From: Phytohabitans aurantiacus
GTDB taxonomy: Bacteria > Actinomycetota > Actinomycetes > Mycobacteriales > Micromonosporaceae
Direction of reading: 5' to 3'
Assembly (NCBI RefSeq): GCF_027923225.1
Contig: NZ_BSDI01000029.1
Location: forward strand, 161,872 to 225,871
Length of the DNA: 64,000 nucleotides
In this document: piece by piece, positions 53,698-61,491 of the stretch
Layout of the letters: each line of letters opens with the position of its first letter
How positions within the stretch are numbered: position 1 is the stretch's first letter
Position numbers and translations under genes: made by a program
Notes under the pieces: generated by a model
What the model was told of the DNA's origin: nothing
Databases searched by the model: none
Seen by the model: the letters and a program-made list of their open reading frames with translations, nothing else

Positions 53698-53727
53698 GGT
53701 GAGGGCCGCGGCACCGCGGCCCTCACC
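53698..53727 (+). terminator. Intercistronic hairpin between the WxL-like and DUF916 genes
   Basis: A perfect 14-bp GC-rich stem (GGTGAGGGCCGCGG and complement) with a 2-base loop begins six bases after a stop codon and ends 24 bases before the next start. It may act as a partial terminator or RNA stabiliser, giving more of the upstream soluble protein than of the membrane protein. Confidence 0.7.
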
Positions 53728-53751
53728 ACCCCCGGGCACGAAGGACTCGCC

Positions 53752-54792
53752 ATGTTCCGAAGCTTGCTCGCCACGCTGGGCGCGGTACTCGCCGCCGTGC
53801 CGCTCGCGCCCTCCGGTGCCATGGCGGCCCCGACACCGACCGCGCCCACGCTCACCTGGGCGGTGCAGCCGGCCAACCAGCAGGGTCCAGACGGCCGGCG
53901 CTGGATCACGCACACGCTCGACGCGGGTCAGGTGATGACCGAGCGCCTGGCGGTACGCAACTTCAGCAACCGCGCCGCGGTGTTCTCCCTCAAGGCGGCC
54001 GACGGCTACCTCACCGACAACGGGCGCTTCAACATGCTCCCGTCCAACCAGGCGTCGGTCGACGGCGGCACCTGGATCCAGGTCCAGGACAAGGTGAGCG
54101 TCGGAGCCAACGAGACAAAGGTGGTGCCGTTCACCATCACGGTGCCGCGGGACGCCAAACCCGGCGACCACCCGGCCGGCATCGCGGCGACGGTCACCGC
54201 CACCGGGGGTACGGTCGCCGTCGAGAGCCGGGTCGGTTTCCGGGTCATGATGCGGGTCAGCGGCACGGTCACCGCAGCGCTGACCGTCGACGACCTGACC
54301 GCCACGTACCGGCACTCGTGGAACCCGTTCGCCGCCGGCAGCGTCCGGGTCCGGTACACCACGAAGAACGACGGCAGCGTCGCGGTGACCGGTACCGGCG
54401 AGGTCGCCACCGCCGAGCTGGGTGGCCTGACCGAGAGCGGCGCGCGGTCCCAGGTCGAACAGACGCTTCCGGGTGGCACCCGGCAGGTCGACATCCGAGT
54501 CGACGGCGTCTGGGGCCTGGGACGGCTGCGGACCACTGTGGACCTGACGCCCGCTGTCCTCGATGACGACAAGAGCGGCGCCGAGATCCGGCCGGCATCG
54601 GCATCCGTGACGGTGTGGACGCTGCCGTGGTCACAACTGCTCCTCGCGGCCCTGCTCGTCGCCGCGGCATTCGCCATCCGCGCCGTCGACCGGCGCCGCC
54701 GGCAGCGGCTCGCGCGCCTGCTCGCCGACGCCCGCGACGAGGGCCGGGCGGAGGCCCGTTCCGACAAGGCTCTAGAACAAAAGCACTCCTGA
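53752..54792 (+). CDS. DUF916 (WxL-interacting protein-like) membrane-anchored protein
   Basis: A 346-residue protein with a signal peptide (cleavage near AMA, 25), an extracytoplasmic beta-sandwich pair matching the DUF916 pattern (LTWAVQPANQQGPDGR, LAVRNFSNRAAVFSLKAADGY, VPFTITVPRDAKPGDHPAGI) and a C-terminal membrane helix near 295-315 followed by an Arg-rich cytoplasmic tail. In Firmicutes this domain binds peptidoglycan and WxL proteins. Here it follows a WxL-like gene and precedes a secreted GH127/GH146 enzyme, pointing to surface organisation of the arabinan enzymes. Confidence 0.82.
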   Translation: MFRSLLATLGAVLAAVPLAPSGAMAAPTPTAPTLTWAVQPANQQGPDGRRWITHTLDAGQVMTERLAVRNFSNRAAVFSLKAADGYLTDNGRFNMLPSNQASVDGGTWIQVQDKVSVGANETKVVPFTITVPRDAKPGDHPAGIAATVTATGGTVAVESRVGFRVMMRVSGTVTAALTVDDLTATYRHSWNPFAAGSVRVRYTTKNDGSVAVTGTGEVATAELGGLTESGARSQVEQTLPGGTRQVDIRVDGVWGLGRLRTTVDLTPAVLDDDKSGAEIRPASASVTVWTLPWSQLLLAALLVAAAFAIRAVDRRRRQRLARLLADARDEGRAEARSDKALEQKHS

Positions 54793-54850
54793 CGTAGCGG
54801 CGACCTCCGGGCGGTTTGTCGGTACAACTTCCGTGGAAGGACGACCACCA

Positions 54851-57800
54851 GTGGCTCAGTTCGACGAGGTCAAGGTCAACCGGCGTCAACTCCTACAGGC
54901 ATCGGCCATCGGCGCGGTCGCGGGCGCCGGTGCTTTCACCGCGACACCCGCCGAGGCGGCGCCGGACTCCGGTGCGGCCGACTCTGGTGCGGCGACATCT
55001 GGTGCGGCGGCTGTCGTGGGCGTCGCCGCCCTCGGACCCGGTGCCACCGCGCCGGTGCGGCCGTTCGAGCTGAGCGAGGTGCGGCTCGGCAGCGGACTGC
55101 TTCAGGAGAAGCGCGACCGCATGAAGAACTTCCTGCGGCAGTACGACGAGCGGCGCTTCCTCGTGCTCTTCAACAACCAGGCGGGCCGGCCGAACCCGGC
55201 GGGTGTATCGGTGCCGGGCGGCTGGGAAGACGGCGGGCTCCTCAGTGGACACTGGGCCGGCCACTACATGACGGCGCTCGCGCAGGCGTACGCCGACCAG
55301 GGCGAAGCCGTCTACAAGGACAAGCTTGACCGGATGGTCAGCGAGCTCGCCGCGTGCCAGGCCGCCATCACCGCCCGGATGGGCACCGGTGGACCGGGTG
55401 GCGAAGAGCCGCCGGAGCCGCAGATCGACCGGGTGCCGGGCCGGTACGGCAGCGCGTTGCGCCTCAACGGGCCGAGCATGGCGCAGTACGTGACGCTGCC
55501 CCAGGAGGCGATCAACCAGCTGACCGACTTCACCATCGCCGCCTGGGTGAACCTCGCCTCGACGCAGACCTGGAGCCGGCTGTTCGACTTTGGACAGAGC
55601 ACCACGGTCAACATGTTCCTGACGCCGCGCGCGGGTGTGACCGGCAACGTGCCCCGGTTCGCCATCACCATCGGGGGATCCGGCCAGGAACAGCGAATCA
55701 GCGGCACCGCCGCGCTGCCGACCAACCAGTGGGTGCACCTGGCCGTCACGCTGTCGCAGAACACCGGCACGCTGTACGTCGACGGCCAGGCGGTCGGCAC
55801 GAACACGAACATGACCCTCAACCCGGTCAGCCTCGGCAACCCGGGCAACCGGTGGATCGGGCGCTCGCAGTACGGCGACCCGTTCCTGGACGCGACCGTC
55901 GACGAGTTCCACATCTTCGACCGTGCGCTCAGTCAGCAGGAGCTGCTGTCCATGATGGACTCGGCGGCTGGCAGCACCGGCGGCGGGAGCATCGCCTGGT
56001 ACCGCTTCGACGAGGCCGGTGGCACCACGCTGCTGGACGCCTCGCCCAACCGCCGCGACGGCGGCATCGTGGCGGCACAGCAGGGTGGTGAAGGCGACTG
56101 GATCCCCACGTTCCCCGGCTACGTGGGCGCGATCCCGGAAGACGCGGTGCTGCGGCTCGGCCCGCCGCGCTGGGCCGTCTACGGCGGCAACGCCGACACC
56201 AACACCTGGGCGCCGTGGTACACCCAGCACAAGATCATGCGCGGGCTGCTCGACGCCTACTACCACACCGGCAACACGCAGGCGCGCGACGTCGTCGTCA
56301 AGATGGCGGACTGGGCTCACCTCGCGCTGACCGTCGGCGACAAGAACCACCCCGACTACACCGGCCCCATCACCCGCGACAACCTCAACTACATGTGGGA
56401 CCTCTACATCGCCGGCGAGTTCGGCGGGGCCAACGAGGTGTTTCCGGAGATCTACGCGCTCACCGGTGAAGCGAAGCACCTGGAGACGGCCAAAGCCTTC
56501 GACAACCGGGAGTCGCTGTTCGGCGCCTGCGTCGAAAACCGCGACATCCTCGTGGTTACGCCGCAGAACAGGCCCGGCCGGCGCCGCCCCGAACGCCTGC
56601 ACGCCAACACGCACGTGCCGCAGTTCATCGGGTACATGCGCGTCTTCGAGCACACCGGTGACCGGGAGTACTTCACGGCCGCCAAAAACTTCTTCGGCAT
56701 GGTGGTTCCACATCGGATGTTCGCGCACGGCGGGGCGGGCGGGAACTACCCCGGCTCGAACAACAACGTCGAGCTGTTTCAGAACCGGGGCAACGTCGCC
56801 AACGCCATGGCGCAGGGCGGCGCGGAGACCTGCACGACGTACAACCTCATCAAGCTGGCCCGCAACCTGTTCCTGCACGAGCACGACCCGGCGTACATGG
56901 ACTACTACGAGCGTGGCCTGCTCAACATGATCACTGGATCGCGGGCCGACACTGCCACCAACAGCGACCCGCAGCTGACGTACTTCCAGCCGCTGACGCC
57001 GGGCGCCGCCCGCAGTTACGGCAACACCGGCACCTGCTGCGGCGGCACCGGCCTGGAAAACCACACCAAGTACCAGGAGACCATCTACCTCAAGTCGGCG
57101 GACGGCGCGACGCTGTGGGTCAACCTCTACGCGCCTTCGACGCTCACCTGGGCCGAGAAGGGCTTCACCGTCACGCAGCAGACGGCGTACCCGCGCGAGG
57201 ATCGCACCAAGCTGACCGTCGACGGCAGCGGGCCGCTCGACATCAAGCTGCGGGTGCCCGGGTGGGCGCGCAAGGGCTTCTTCGTCACCGTCAACGGCGT
57301 GGCGCAGACCGTCGCCGCCCAGCCGGGCAGCTACCTGACGCTGAGCCGCACCTGGGCGCCGGGCGACACCATCGAGGTCCGGATGCCGTTCAGCATCCGC
57401 ATCGAGCGAGCCATCGACCGCCCCGACACCCAGGCGGTCTTCTGGGGGCCGGTGCTCCTGCAGATACTGGGGAACCCGGGCGGTGGCGCTTTCCGCGAGC
57501 TGACCCTCTATCGCCACCTGAAGCGCGACGGTGACTACGCCCGGGCGGCGATCACGCACCAGAGCACCACCGCGGCGGGCGATCCGTACTTCACGACGCA
57601 CGGGTTCACGCTGCGCCCGTACCACATCAGCGACACCCAACCCGTCTCCTCGTACTTCCGGCGGGTCGAACCGACGATCGTGTTCGGCTCCATCGACACC
57701 GGCGTGCCGAACCGCAAGCGCGATGACGGCCTGCCGAACTACGACGTACCCGTGACAGGCATCCCGTCGCCCGGCACCGACGGACCGACCTTCCTCGACC

Positions 57801-58249
57801 TGGTCTGGGACCATGCGCCATTCCCCAACCACGGTGTATTCGTCGCGACCGTCACCCAAGTCGCCGAGGCGTTCGTCGCGGCTGGCGTCTTCACGACGGC
57901 CGAAAAGGACACCGTCGTCGCCCGCGCCGCGAGCGCGGCCCGGGAACTCGCACCGCCGGCCACCTGGGCGGTCGAGGTGCAGGCCCGCACGCAATGCGTT
58001 GGCGCCAACGCCTACCTGTCGGTGAGTGTGCGCAACACCGACGAGGTGCCGCTCACCATCGAGCTTGTCACGCCGTACGGCTCGCGCACGGTGACGGATG
58101 TCGCTCCCGGCAAGTCGGCCTACCAGTCGTTCAACACGCGCCTGGCGAGCGTGCCGGCCGGCACGCTGACCGTAAAAGTCACCGGAACGGTCGACGCGGC
58201 ACCGGTAACCAACGACATCGAAACCCCATACGCCGCGGCCGGTTGCTGA
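54851..58249 (+). CDS. Tat-exported GH127/GH146-like beta-L-arabinofuranosidase with inserted LamG domain
   Basis: A 1132-residue enzyme. The GTG nine bases after AAGGA is preferred over one 18 bases upstream. The N-terminus carries a twin-arginine signal (VNRRQLLQASAIGAVAG). The hydrolase begins near 75 (LGSGLLQEKRDRMKNFL, GGWEDGGLLSGHWAGHYM), is interrupted by a LamG/concanavalin-like domain (about 190-390, ALRLNGPSMAQYVTL ... VDEFHIFDRALS), and resumes at WAPWYTQHKIMRGLLDAYYHTG. The catalytic cysteine pair is Cys729-Cys730 in GTCCGGTGLENHTKY, the GH146-like form. Residues 1039-1132 are the shared two-cysteine domain. It probably releases arabinose from extracellular polymers. Confidence 0.88.
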   Translation: MAQFDEVKVNRRQLLQASAIGAVAGAGAFTATPAEAAPDSGAADSGAATSGAAAVVGVAALGPGATAPVRPFELSEVRLGSGLLQEKRDRMKNFLRQYDERRFLVLFNNQAGRPNPAGVSVPGGWEDGGLLSGHWAGHYMTALAQAYADQGEAVYKDKLDRMVSELAACQAAITARMGTGGPGGEEPPEPQIDRVPGRYGSALRLNGPSMAQYVTLPQEAINQLTDFTIAAWVNLASTQTWSRLFDFGQSTTVNMFLTPRAGVTGNVPRFAITIGGSGQEQRISGTAALPTNQWVHLAVTLSQNTGTLYVDGQAVGTNTNMTLNPVSLGNPGNRWIGRSQYGDPFLDATVDEFHIFDRALSQQELLSMMDSAAGSTGGGSIAWYRFDEAGGTTLLDASPNRRDGGIVAAQQGGEGDWIPTFPGYVGAIPEDAVLRLGPPRWAVYGGNADTNTWAPWYTQHKIMRGLLDAYYHTGNTQARDVVVKMADWAHLALTVGDKNHPDYTGPITRDNLNYMWDLYIAGEFGGANEVFPEIYALTGEAKHLETAKAFDNRESLFGACVENRDILVVTPQNRPGRRRPERLHANTHVPQFIGYMRVFEHTGDREYFTAAKNFFGMVVPHRMFAHGGAGGNYPGSNNNVELFQNRGNVANAMAQGGAETCTTYNLIKLARNLFLHEHDPAYMDYYERGLLNMITGSRADTATNSDPQLTYFQPLTPGAARSYGNTGTCCGGTGLENHTKYQETIYLKSADGATLWVNLYAPSTLTWAEKGFTVTQQTAYPREDRTKLTVDGSGPLDIKLRVPGWARKGFFVTVNGVAQTVAAQPGSYLTLSRTWAPGDTIEVRMPFSIRIERAIDRPDTQAVFWGPVLLQILGNPGGGAFRELTLYRHLKRDGDYARAAITHQSTTAAGDPYFTTHGFTLRPYHISDTQPVSSYFRRVEPTIVFGSIDTGVPNRKRDDGLPNYDVPVTGIPSPGTDGPTFLDLVWDHAPFPNHGVFVATVTQVAEAFVAAGVFTTAEKDTVVARAASAARELAPPATWAVEVQARTQCVGANAYLSVSVRNTDEVPLTIELVTPYGSRTVTDVAPGKSAYQSFNTRLASVPAGTLTVKVTGTVDAAPVTNDIETPYAAAGC
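57965..58246 (+). repeat. DNA encoding the shared C-terminal module (second copy)
   Basis: The partner of the segment at 49629-49913. The encoded proteins share PLTIELVTPYGSRTV, APGKSAYQSFN and SVPAG in register. Confidence 0.75.
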
Positions 58250-58270
58250 TTGGGGCGTGGGGACGCGGAG

Positions 58271-58322
58271 GGCGAGGCCGCGGGAGCAGCGGTCTCGCCC
58301 GCGACGAGCGTCGCGGCAGCTC
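58271..58322 (+). repeat. Interspersed intergenic repeat core (copy E)
   Basis: GGCGAGGCCGCGGGAGCAGCGGTCTCGC, then GCGACGAGCGTCGCGGCAGCTC, 21 bases after the stop of the GH127/GH146 gene and convergent with a LysR gene. It is the closest match to copy A. Confidence 0.8.
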
Positions 58323-58351
58323 TAAATCTCCAGCTCTAAATCTCCATGGGT

Positions 58352-59323
58352 TCAGCCGCCGCTGCCGGCCGCGTGTGGGGCGAACACGATGCTCCACGGG
58401 CGGGCCGCGTCTGCTTGCGGGACGGCCATCGACGGAGCCGCGTCGTCCAGCGTCGCCGCGGCGATGTCGGCGAAGCGCTCCGCCGCGGGATGAGGCGACC
58501 GCGCCGGCCACACGGCGGATGTGGTGCGGTGCAACGGGTCGCCGGCGATGGGGCGCCAGACCACGCGGGGCTCGCGGCGGGCGGTGCTTTCCGGTTCGAA
58601 CGCGACGCCGTCTCCCGCGAGCACGAGGCCGAGCAGGAACTCGGTGTTGCGGGCGTGGCGTATCCGTGCCGGGGTAAAGCCGTGCCTCCGGCACGCGTCG
58701 AGGAGGTGGTCGTGCCAGCCCGGCGCGGCGGCGCGGGCGGGCAGGACGAGATCGTGGCCGGCGAGGTCGGCCAGCGCCAGCTCGGCGCGCTTCGCCAGCG
58801 GCGACGTGCGCGGCAGGACCGCGCCGAGCCGGACCTGAGCGGCGGGACCGATTCGCAGGCCGGGGACGTCGACCGGATGGTGCACGAGGCCGGCGTCGAG
58901 CTGACCCATTGTGAGCATCCGCAACTGCTCGCTGGTGGTCAGCTCTCGCAGGTCGATGTCGAGCCCGGGCAGCTCGTCAGCGAGACGCCGCAGGAGTGTC
59001 TGGAGCGTGACGGCGGGTGTTTCGGGTGGTACGCCGGCGCGCAGCGTGCCCAGCTCACCGTCGCGCACCATGCGCATGAGCGCGCGCATCCGCACCTCGC
59101 CGGCGAGCAGGCCGCGCGCCTCGTCGAGGAGCAGCCGGCCGGCGGTGGTGAGCTCGACCTGGCGCCGGGAGCGGTCGAACAGCTCGACGCCCAATTCCCG
59201 CTCCAGCCGCTGGATCGACTGGCTCAGCGGCGGCTGCGCGATGCCCAGCACCTCGGCGGCGCGGCCGAAGTGCAGCTCCTCGGCCACCGCCACGAAGTAG
59301 CGCAGGTGCCGGAAGAGATCCAC
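58352..59323 (-). CDS. LysR family transcriptional regulator
   Basis: A 323-residue regulator. The GTG giving MDLFRHLRYFVAVAEELHFGRAAE is chosen because LysR proteins start at this point; a GTG 24 bases upstream is possible. The helix-turn-helix is FGRAAEVLGIAQPPLSQSIQRLERELGVELFDRS, followed by a two-lobed effector domain (about 95-300). It is divergent from the beta-lactamase-like gene with about 40 bases between starts, the classical LysR arrangement, suggesting it controls that gene. Confidence 0.93.
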   Translation of the reverse strand: MDLFRHLRYFVAVAEELHFGRAAEVLGIAQPPLSQSIQRLERELGVELFDRSRRQVELTTAGRLLLDEARGLLAGEVRMRALMRMVRDGELGTLRAGVPPETPAVTLQTLLRRLADELPGLDIDLRELTTSEQLRMLTMGQLDAGLVHHPVDVPGLRIGPAAQVRLGAVLPRTSPLAKRAELALADLAGHDLVLPARAAAPGWHDHLLDACRRHGFTPARIRHARNTEFLLGLVLAGDGVAFEPESTARREPRVVWRPIAGDPLHRTTSAVWPARSPHPAAERFADIAAATLDDAAPSMAVPQADAARPWSIVFAPHAAGSGG

Positions 59324-59363
59324 GACCCGACGGTACGCGACCCTCACCGGCTACCGTGGCGGC

Positions 59364-60230
59364 GTGCTGACCAGGATCTTCGACGAGGTGGGGGTCGACG
59401 CGCGCGTGCACGCGGTCGACATCGACACCGGCCGCGACATCGGGACGCGGCAGGACGAACAGGTCGTGATCGCGTCGGTGTTCAAGATCCTGTTGGTCCT
59501 GGAGTTCGCGCGGCAGGCCGTGGCCGGGCAACTCGACCCCACCGAGCGGGTGCTCGTGCGCGCCGCCGACCGGCTGGGCGGCTGGGGCACGGCCGGGTGC
59601 GCCGACGACGTGGAGATCTCGCTGCGTGACCTGGCGTTCTTCGCCATGTCGGTCAGCGACAACACCGCCGCCGACCTGCTGCTGCGCCGGGTCGGCCCGG
59701 ACGTCATGGCGCTGCTCGCGGAGGAGTTGGGGCTCACGCGTACCCGGGTGATCGGCGGGCCGCGGCAGGTGCTGGAGTCGATGTTCGCCGACCTGGACGT
59801 CCGGGACGCCGCGGAGTTCGCCAACACCTTCTCCACCCTGCCCGCCGAGCGGGTGCGGGGCCTGCGCGTCTTCGATCCCGATCACACCACGTCCAGTACC
59901 GCGCGGGAGATCACCCGGCTGCTGACCCTGATCTGGCGGGACGAGGCCGGACCGCCCGCCGCGTGCGCGATGGTGCGGGACCTGATGGCGAGGCAGCTGT
60001 TCTGGACCCGGCTGCCGTCCGGCTTCCCGCCCGAGGTGCGCGTGGCGGGCAAGACCGGCACCCTGCCCGGGCTGCACATCGAGGCCGGTGTCGCGGAGTA
60101 CCCGGACGGCGGCCGGTACGCGATCGCGGTCTTCGCGCGGACCCAGCGCCTGAACACTCGCCAGATCGACGTCGACCTCGCGATGGGCGAGGCGGCCCGG
60201 GAGGCGGTCGAGGCGCTGCGCGCGATGTGA
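59364..60230 (+). CDS. Class A beta-lactamase-like serine hydrolase
   Basis: A 288-residue protein with a GTG start and no signal peptide. The class A signatures are Ser38-x-x-Lys41 (SVFK), Ser98-Asp-Asn100 (SDN) and Lys230-Thr-Gly (KTG). The usual omega-loop ExxLN motif holding the deacylating glutamate is not visible between the SDN and KTG motifs. Cytoplasmic location and the missing glutamate argue against true penicillin hydrolysis; a related esterase or peptidase role is more likely. It is divergent from a LysR gene that may regulate it. Confidence 0.85.
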   Translation: MLTRIFDEVGVDARVHAVDIDTGRDIGTRQDEQVVIASVFKILLVLEFARQAVAGQLDPTERVLVRAADRLGGWGTAGCADDVEISLRDLAFFAMSVSDNTAADLLLRRVGPDVMALLAEELGLTRTRVIGGPRQVLESMFADLDVRDAAEFANTFSTLPAERVRGLRVFDPDHTTSSTAREITRLLTLIWRDEAGPPAACAMVRDLMARQLFWTRLPSGFPPEVRVAGKTGTLPGLHIEAGVAEYPDGGRYAIAVFARTQRLNTRQIDVDLAMGEAAREAVEALRAM

Positions 60231-60353
60231 TCAACACCTCAGACGGCGGTGCGGACGGGCGCCGCTGGGCTGGACCGATACGTGATCGCGTATGAAGCCC
60301 GTGGCCGCATCGTCTTGGACCCGCCGCGTCGTGTGGTGCTTCGCTGTCGCACC

Positions 60354-61349
60354 ATGACCGACTCACCACTCGACCGCCGCCGGTTCCTGGGCGTCGCCAC
60401 CAGCGCGGCCGTGGCCACCGTGGCCACTTCGATCCCGTCCGCCGCGAACGCCGCACCCCGCCGCCGCGACACTGACGGCCCCACGGCCACGTTTCGGTGG
60501 CTGGGCACCTCCGGCTGGCGGATCGACATCGGCGCGAAGACGGTACTGGTGGATCCCTATCTGAGCCGATTCGACACCGGGCTGTTCGACGGTGTTTTCA
60601 AACCCGCCACCAAGCTGACCGTCGATACCATCCGAATCGCCGACCACCCAGGCAGACCGCAGACGATCCTGGTCACCCACACGCACTGGGACCACTACAA
60701 CGACGTTCCGCACATCGCCACGCAGTCGGGCGCACGGGTTTTCGGCACGCTCACCGCGTACCACCTCGGCCTGGCCTACGGTCTGCCCACCTCCCAACTC
60801 AGCCCGGTCAAGGGCGGCGAGGTGCTCGACTTCGGCGACTACACCGTCGAGGTGGTGTCGTCGCTACACAGCCGCAACCCTTCATACTCGATGGCCTTCC
60901 CCGGCGTCCGCGTGGCCGTGCCGGCCAAGCCGGAGACGATCGCCGACCTGCCCGAAGGCGACACGCTGGCCTTCCAGGTGACCCCGCGCGGCGGGCCGTC
61001 CGTGTTCTTCATGGGCGCCAGCGACTTCGCCGAGCGCAACCTCGCCGGCCTGGCACCCGATGTCGCGATGATCGCGGTACCGAGCACCGACGCCACCCAC
61101 GACTACGTGCCGCGCCTGCTGGACGCGCTCGACCGGCCCGCGACCGTGGTGCCGGTGCACTGGGAGAACTTCGAGACGGCGCTGACGAACCCGCCAACCG
61201 TCGCGCCGAACGACCAGGCCCGGCTGGACACGTTTCTCGCCGCCGTGCGCAAGTTCGCGCCCCGCACCCGCATCCTGGTGCCGCGCTTCCTGACGCCGTA
61301 CACGTTCGGTTATCCGCTTGGCCCGGTGCGAGCGCCGGTGTCACGATGA
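60354..61349 (+). CDS. Tat-exported MBL-fold metallo-hydrolase
   Basis: A 331-residue protein beginning MTDSPLDRRRFLGVATSAAVA, a twin-arginine signal cleaved near ANA (33). The metallo-beta-lactamase fold is shown by the metal motif THTHWDHYND, a later histidine in SSLHSRN, the aspartate in FFMGASDFAERN and the final histidine in VVPVHWENF. This resembles the UlaG/YtnP-like branch of hydrolases. It probably binds two zinc or manganese ions outside the membrane. The substrate is unknown. It overlaps the first bases of a possible leader region of the tRNA synthetase gene. Confidence 0.88.
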   Translation: MTDSPLDRRRFLGVATSAAVATVATSIPSAANAAPRRRDTDGPTATFRWLGTSGWRIDIGAKTVLVDPYLSRFDTGLFDGVFKPATKLTVDTIRIADHPGRPQTILVTHTHWDHYNDVPHIATQSGARVFGTLTAYHLGLAYGLPTSQLSPVKGGEVLDFGDYTVEVVSSLHSRNPSYSMAFPGVRVAVPAKPETIADLPEGDTLAFQVTPRGGPSVFFMGASDFAERNLAGLAPDVAMIAVPSTDATHDYVPRLLDALDRPATVVPVHWENFETALTNPPTVAPNDQARLDTFLAAVRKFAPRTRILVPRFLTPYTFGYPLGPVRAPVSR

Positions 61350-61353
61350 GGGT

Positions 61354-61413
61354 ATGCGGCCACGCCACGAACGGATGATGGGCCCCTTCTGGGGCCTGCT
61401 CGGCGTGCGCTAG
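61354..61413 (+). CDS. Possible leader peptide upstream of methionyl-tRNA synthetase
   Basis: A 19-residue frame, MRPRHERMMGPFWGLLGVR, with GATGAGGG just before its ATG. It contains two adjacent internal Met codons and ends 10 bases before a strong hairpin that precedes the synthetase. A small hairpin (GGCCCC-TTCT-GGGGCC, 61381-61396) lies inside it. Ribosome stalling on the Met codons could influence the downstream structure. This is inferred from layout only. Confidence 0.35.
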   Translation: MRPRHERMMGPFWGLLGVR

Positions 61414-61422
61414 CGCGACTCA

Positions 61423-61460
61423 CCACGACCAGACCCCGCTCGGCGGGCGTCTGGTCGTGG
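61423..61460 (+). promoter_or_regulatory. Attenuator-like hairpin before the tRNA synthetase
   Basis: CCACGACCAGAC pairs with GTCTGGTCGTGG, and the inner CCCGC-TCG-GCGGG extends the stem to 17 pairs with one bulged C. It ends about 30 bases before the synthetase start. No T-run follows. Confidence 0.6.
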
Positions 61461-61491
61461 CCTCCCGCCGTCGTGGGGCGCAGGAGGCATC

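Noticed and set aside
61350..61491. T-box riboswitch before the methionyl-tRNA synthetase
   Set aside because: I find no T-box core (AGGGTGG-type motif) and no clear specifier loop; the only structures are the two hairpins, so a leader-peptide mechanism fits better.
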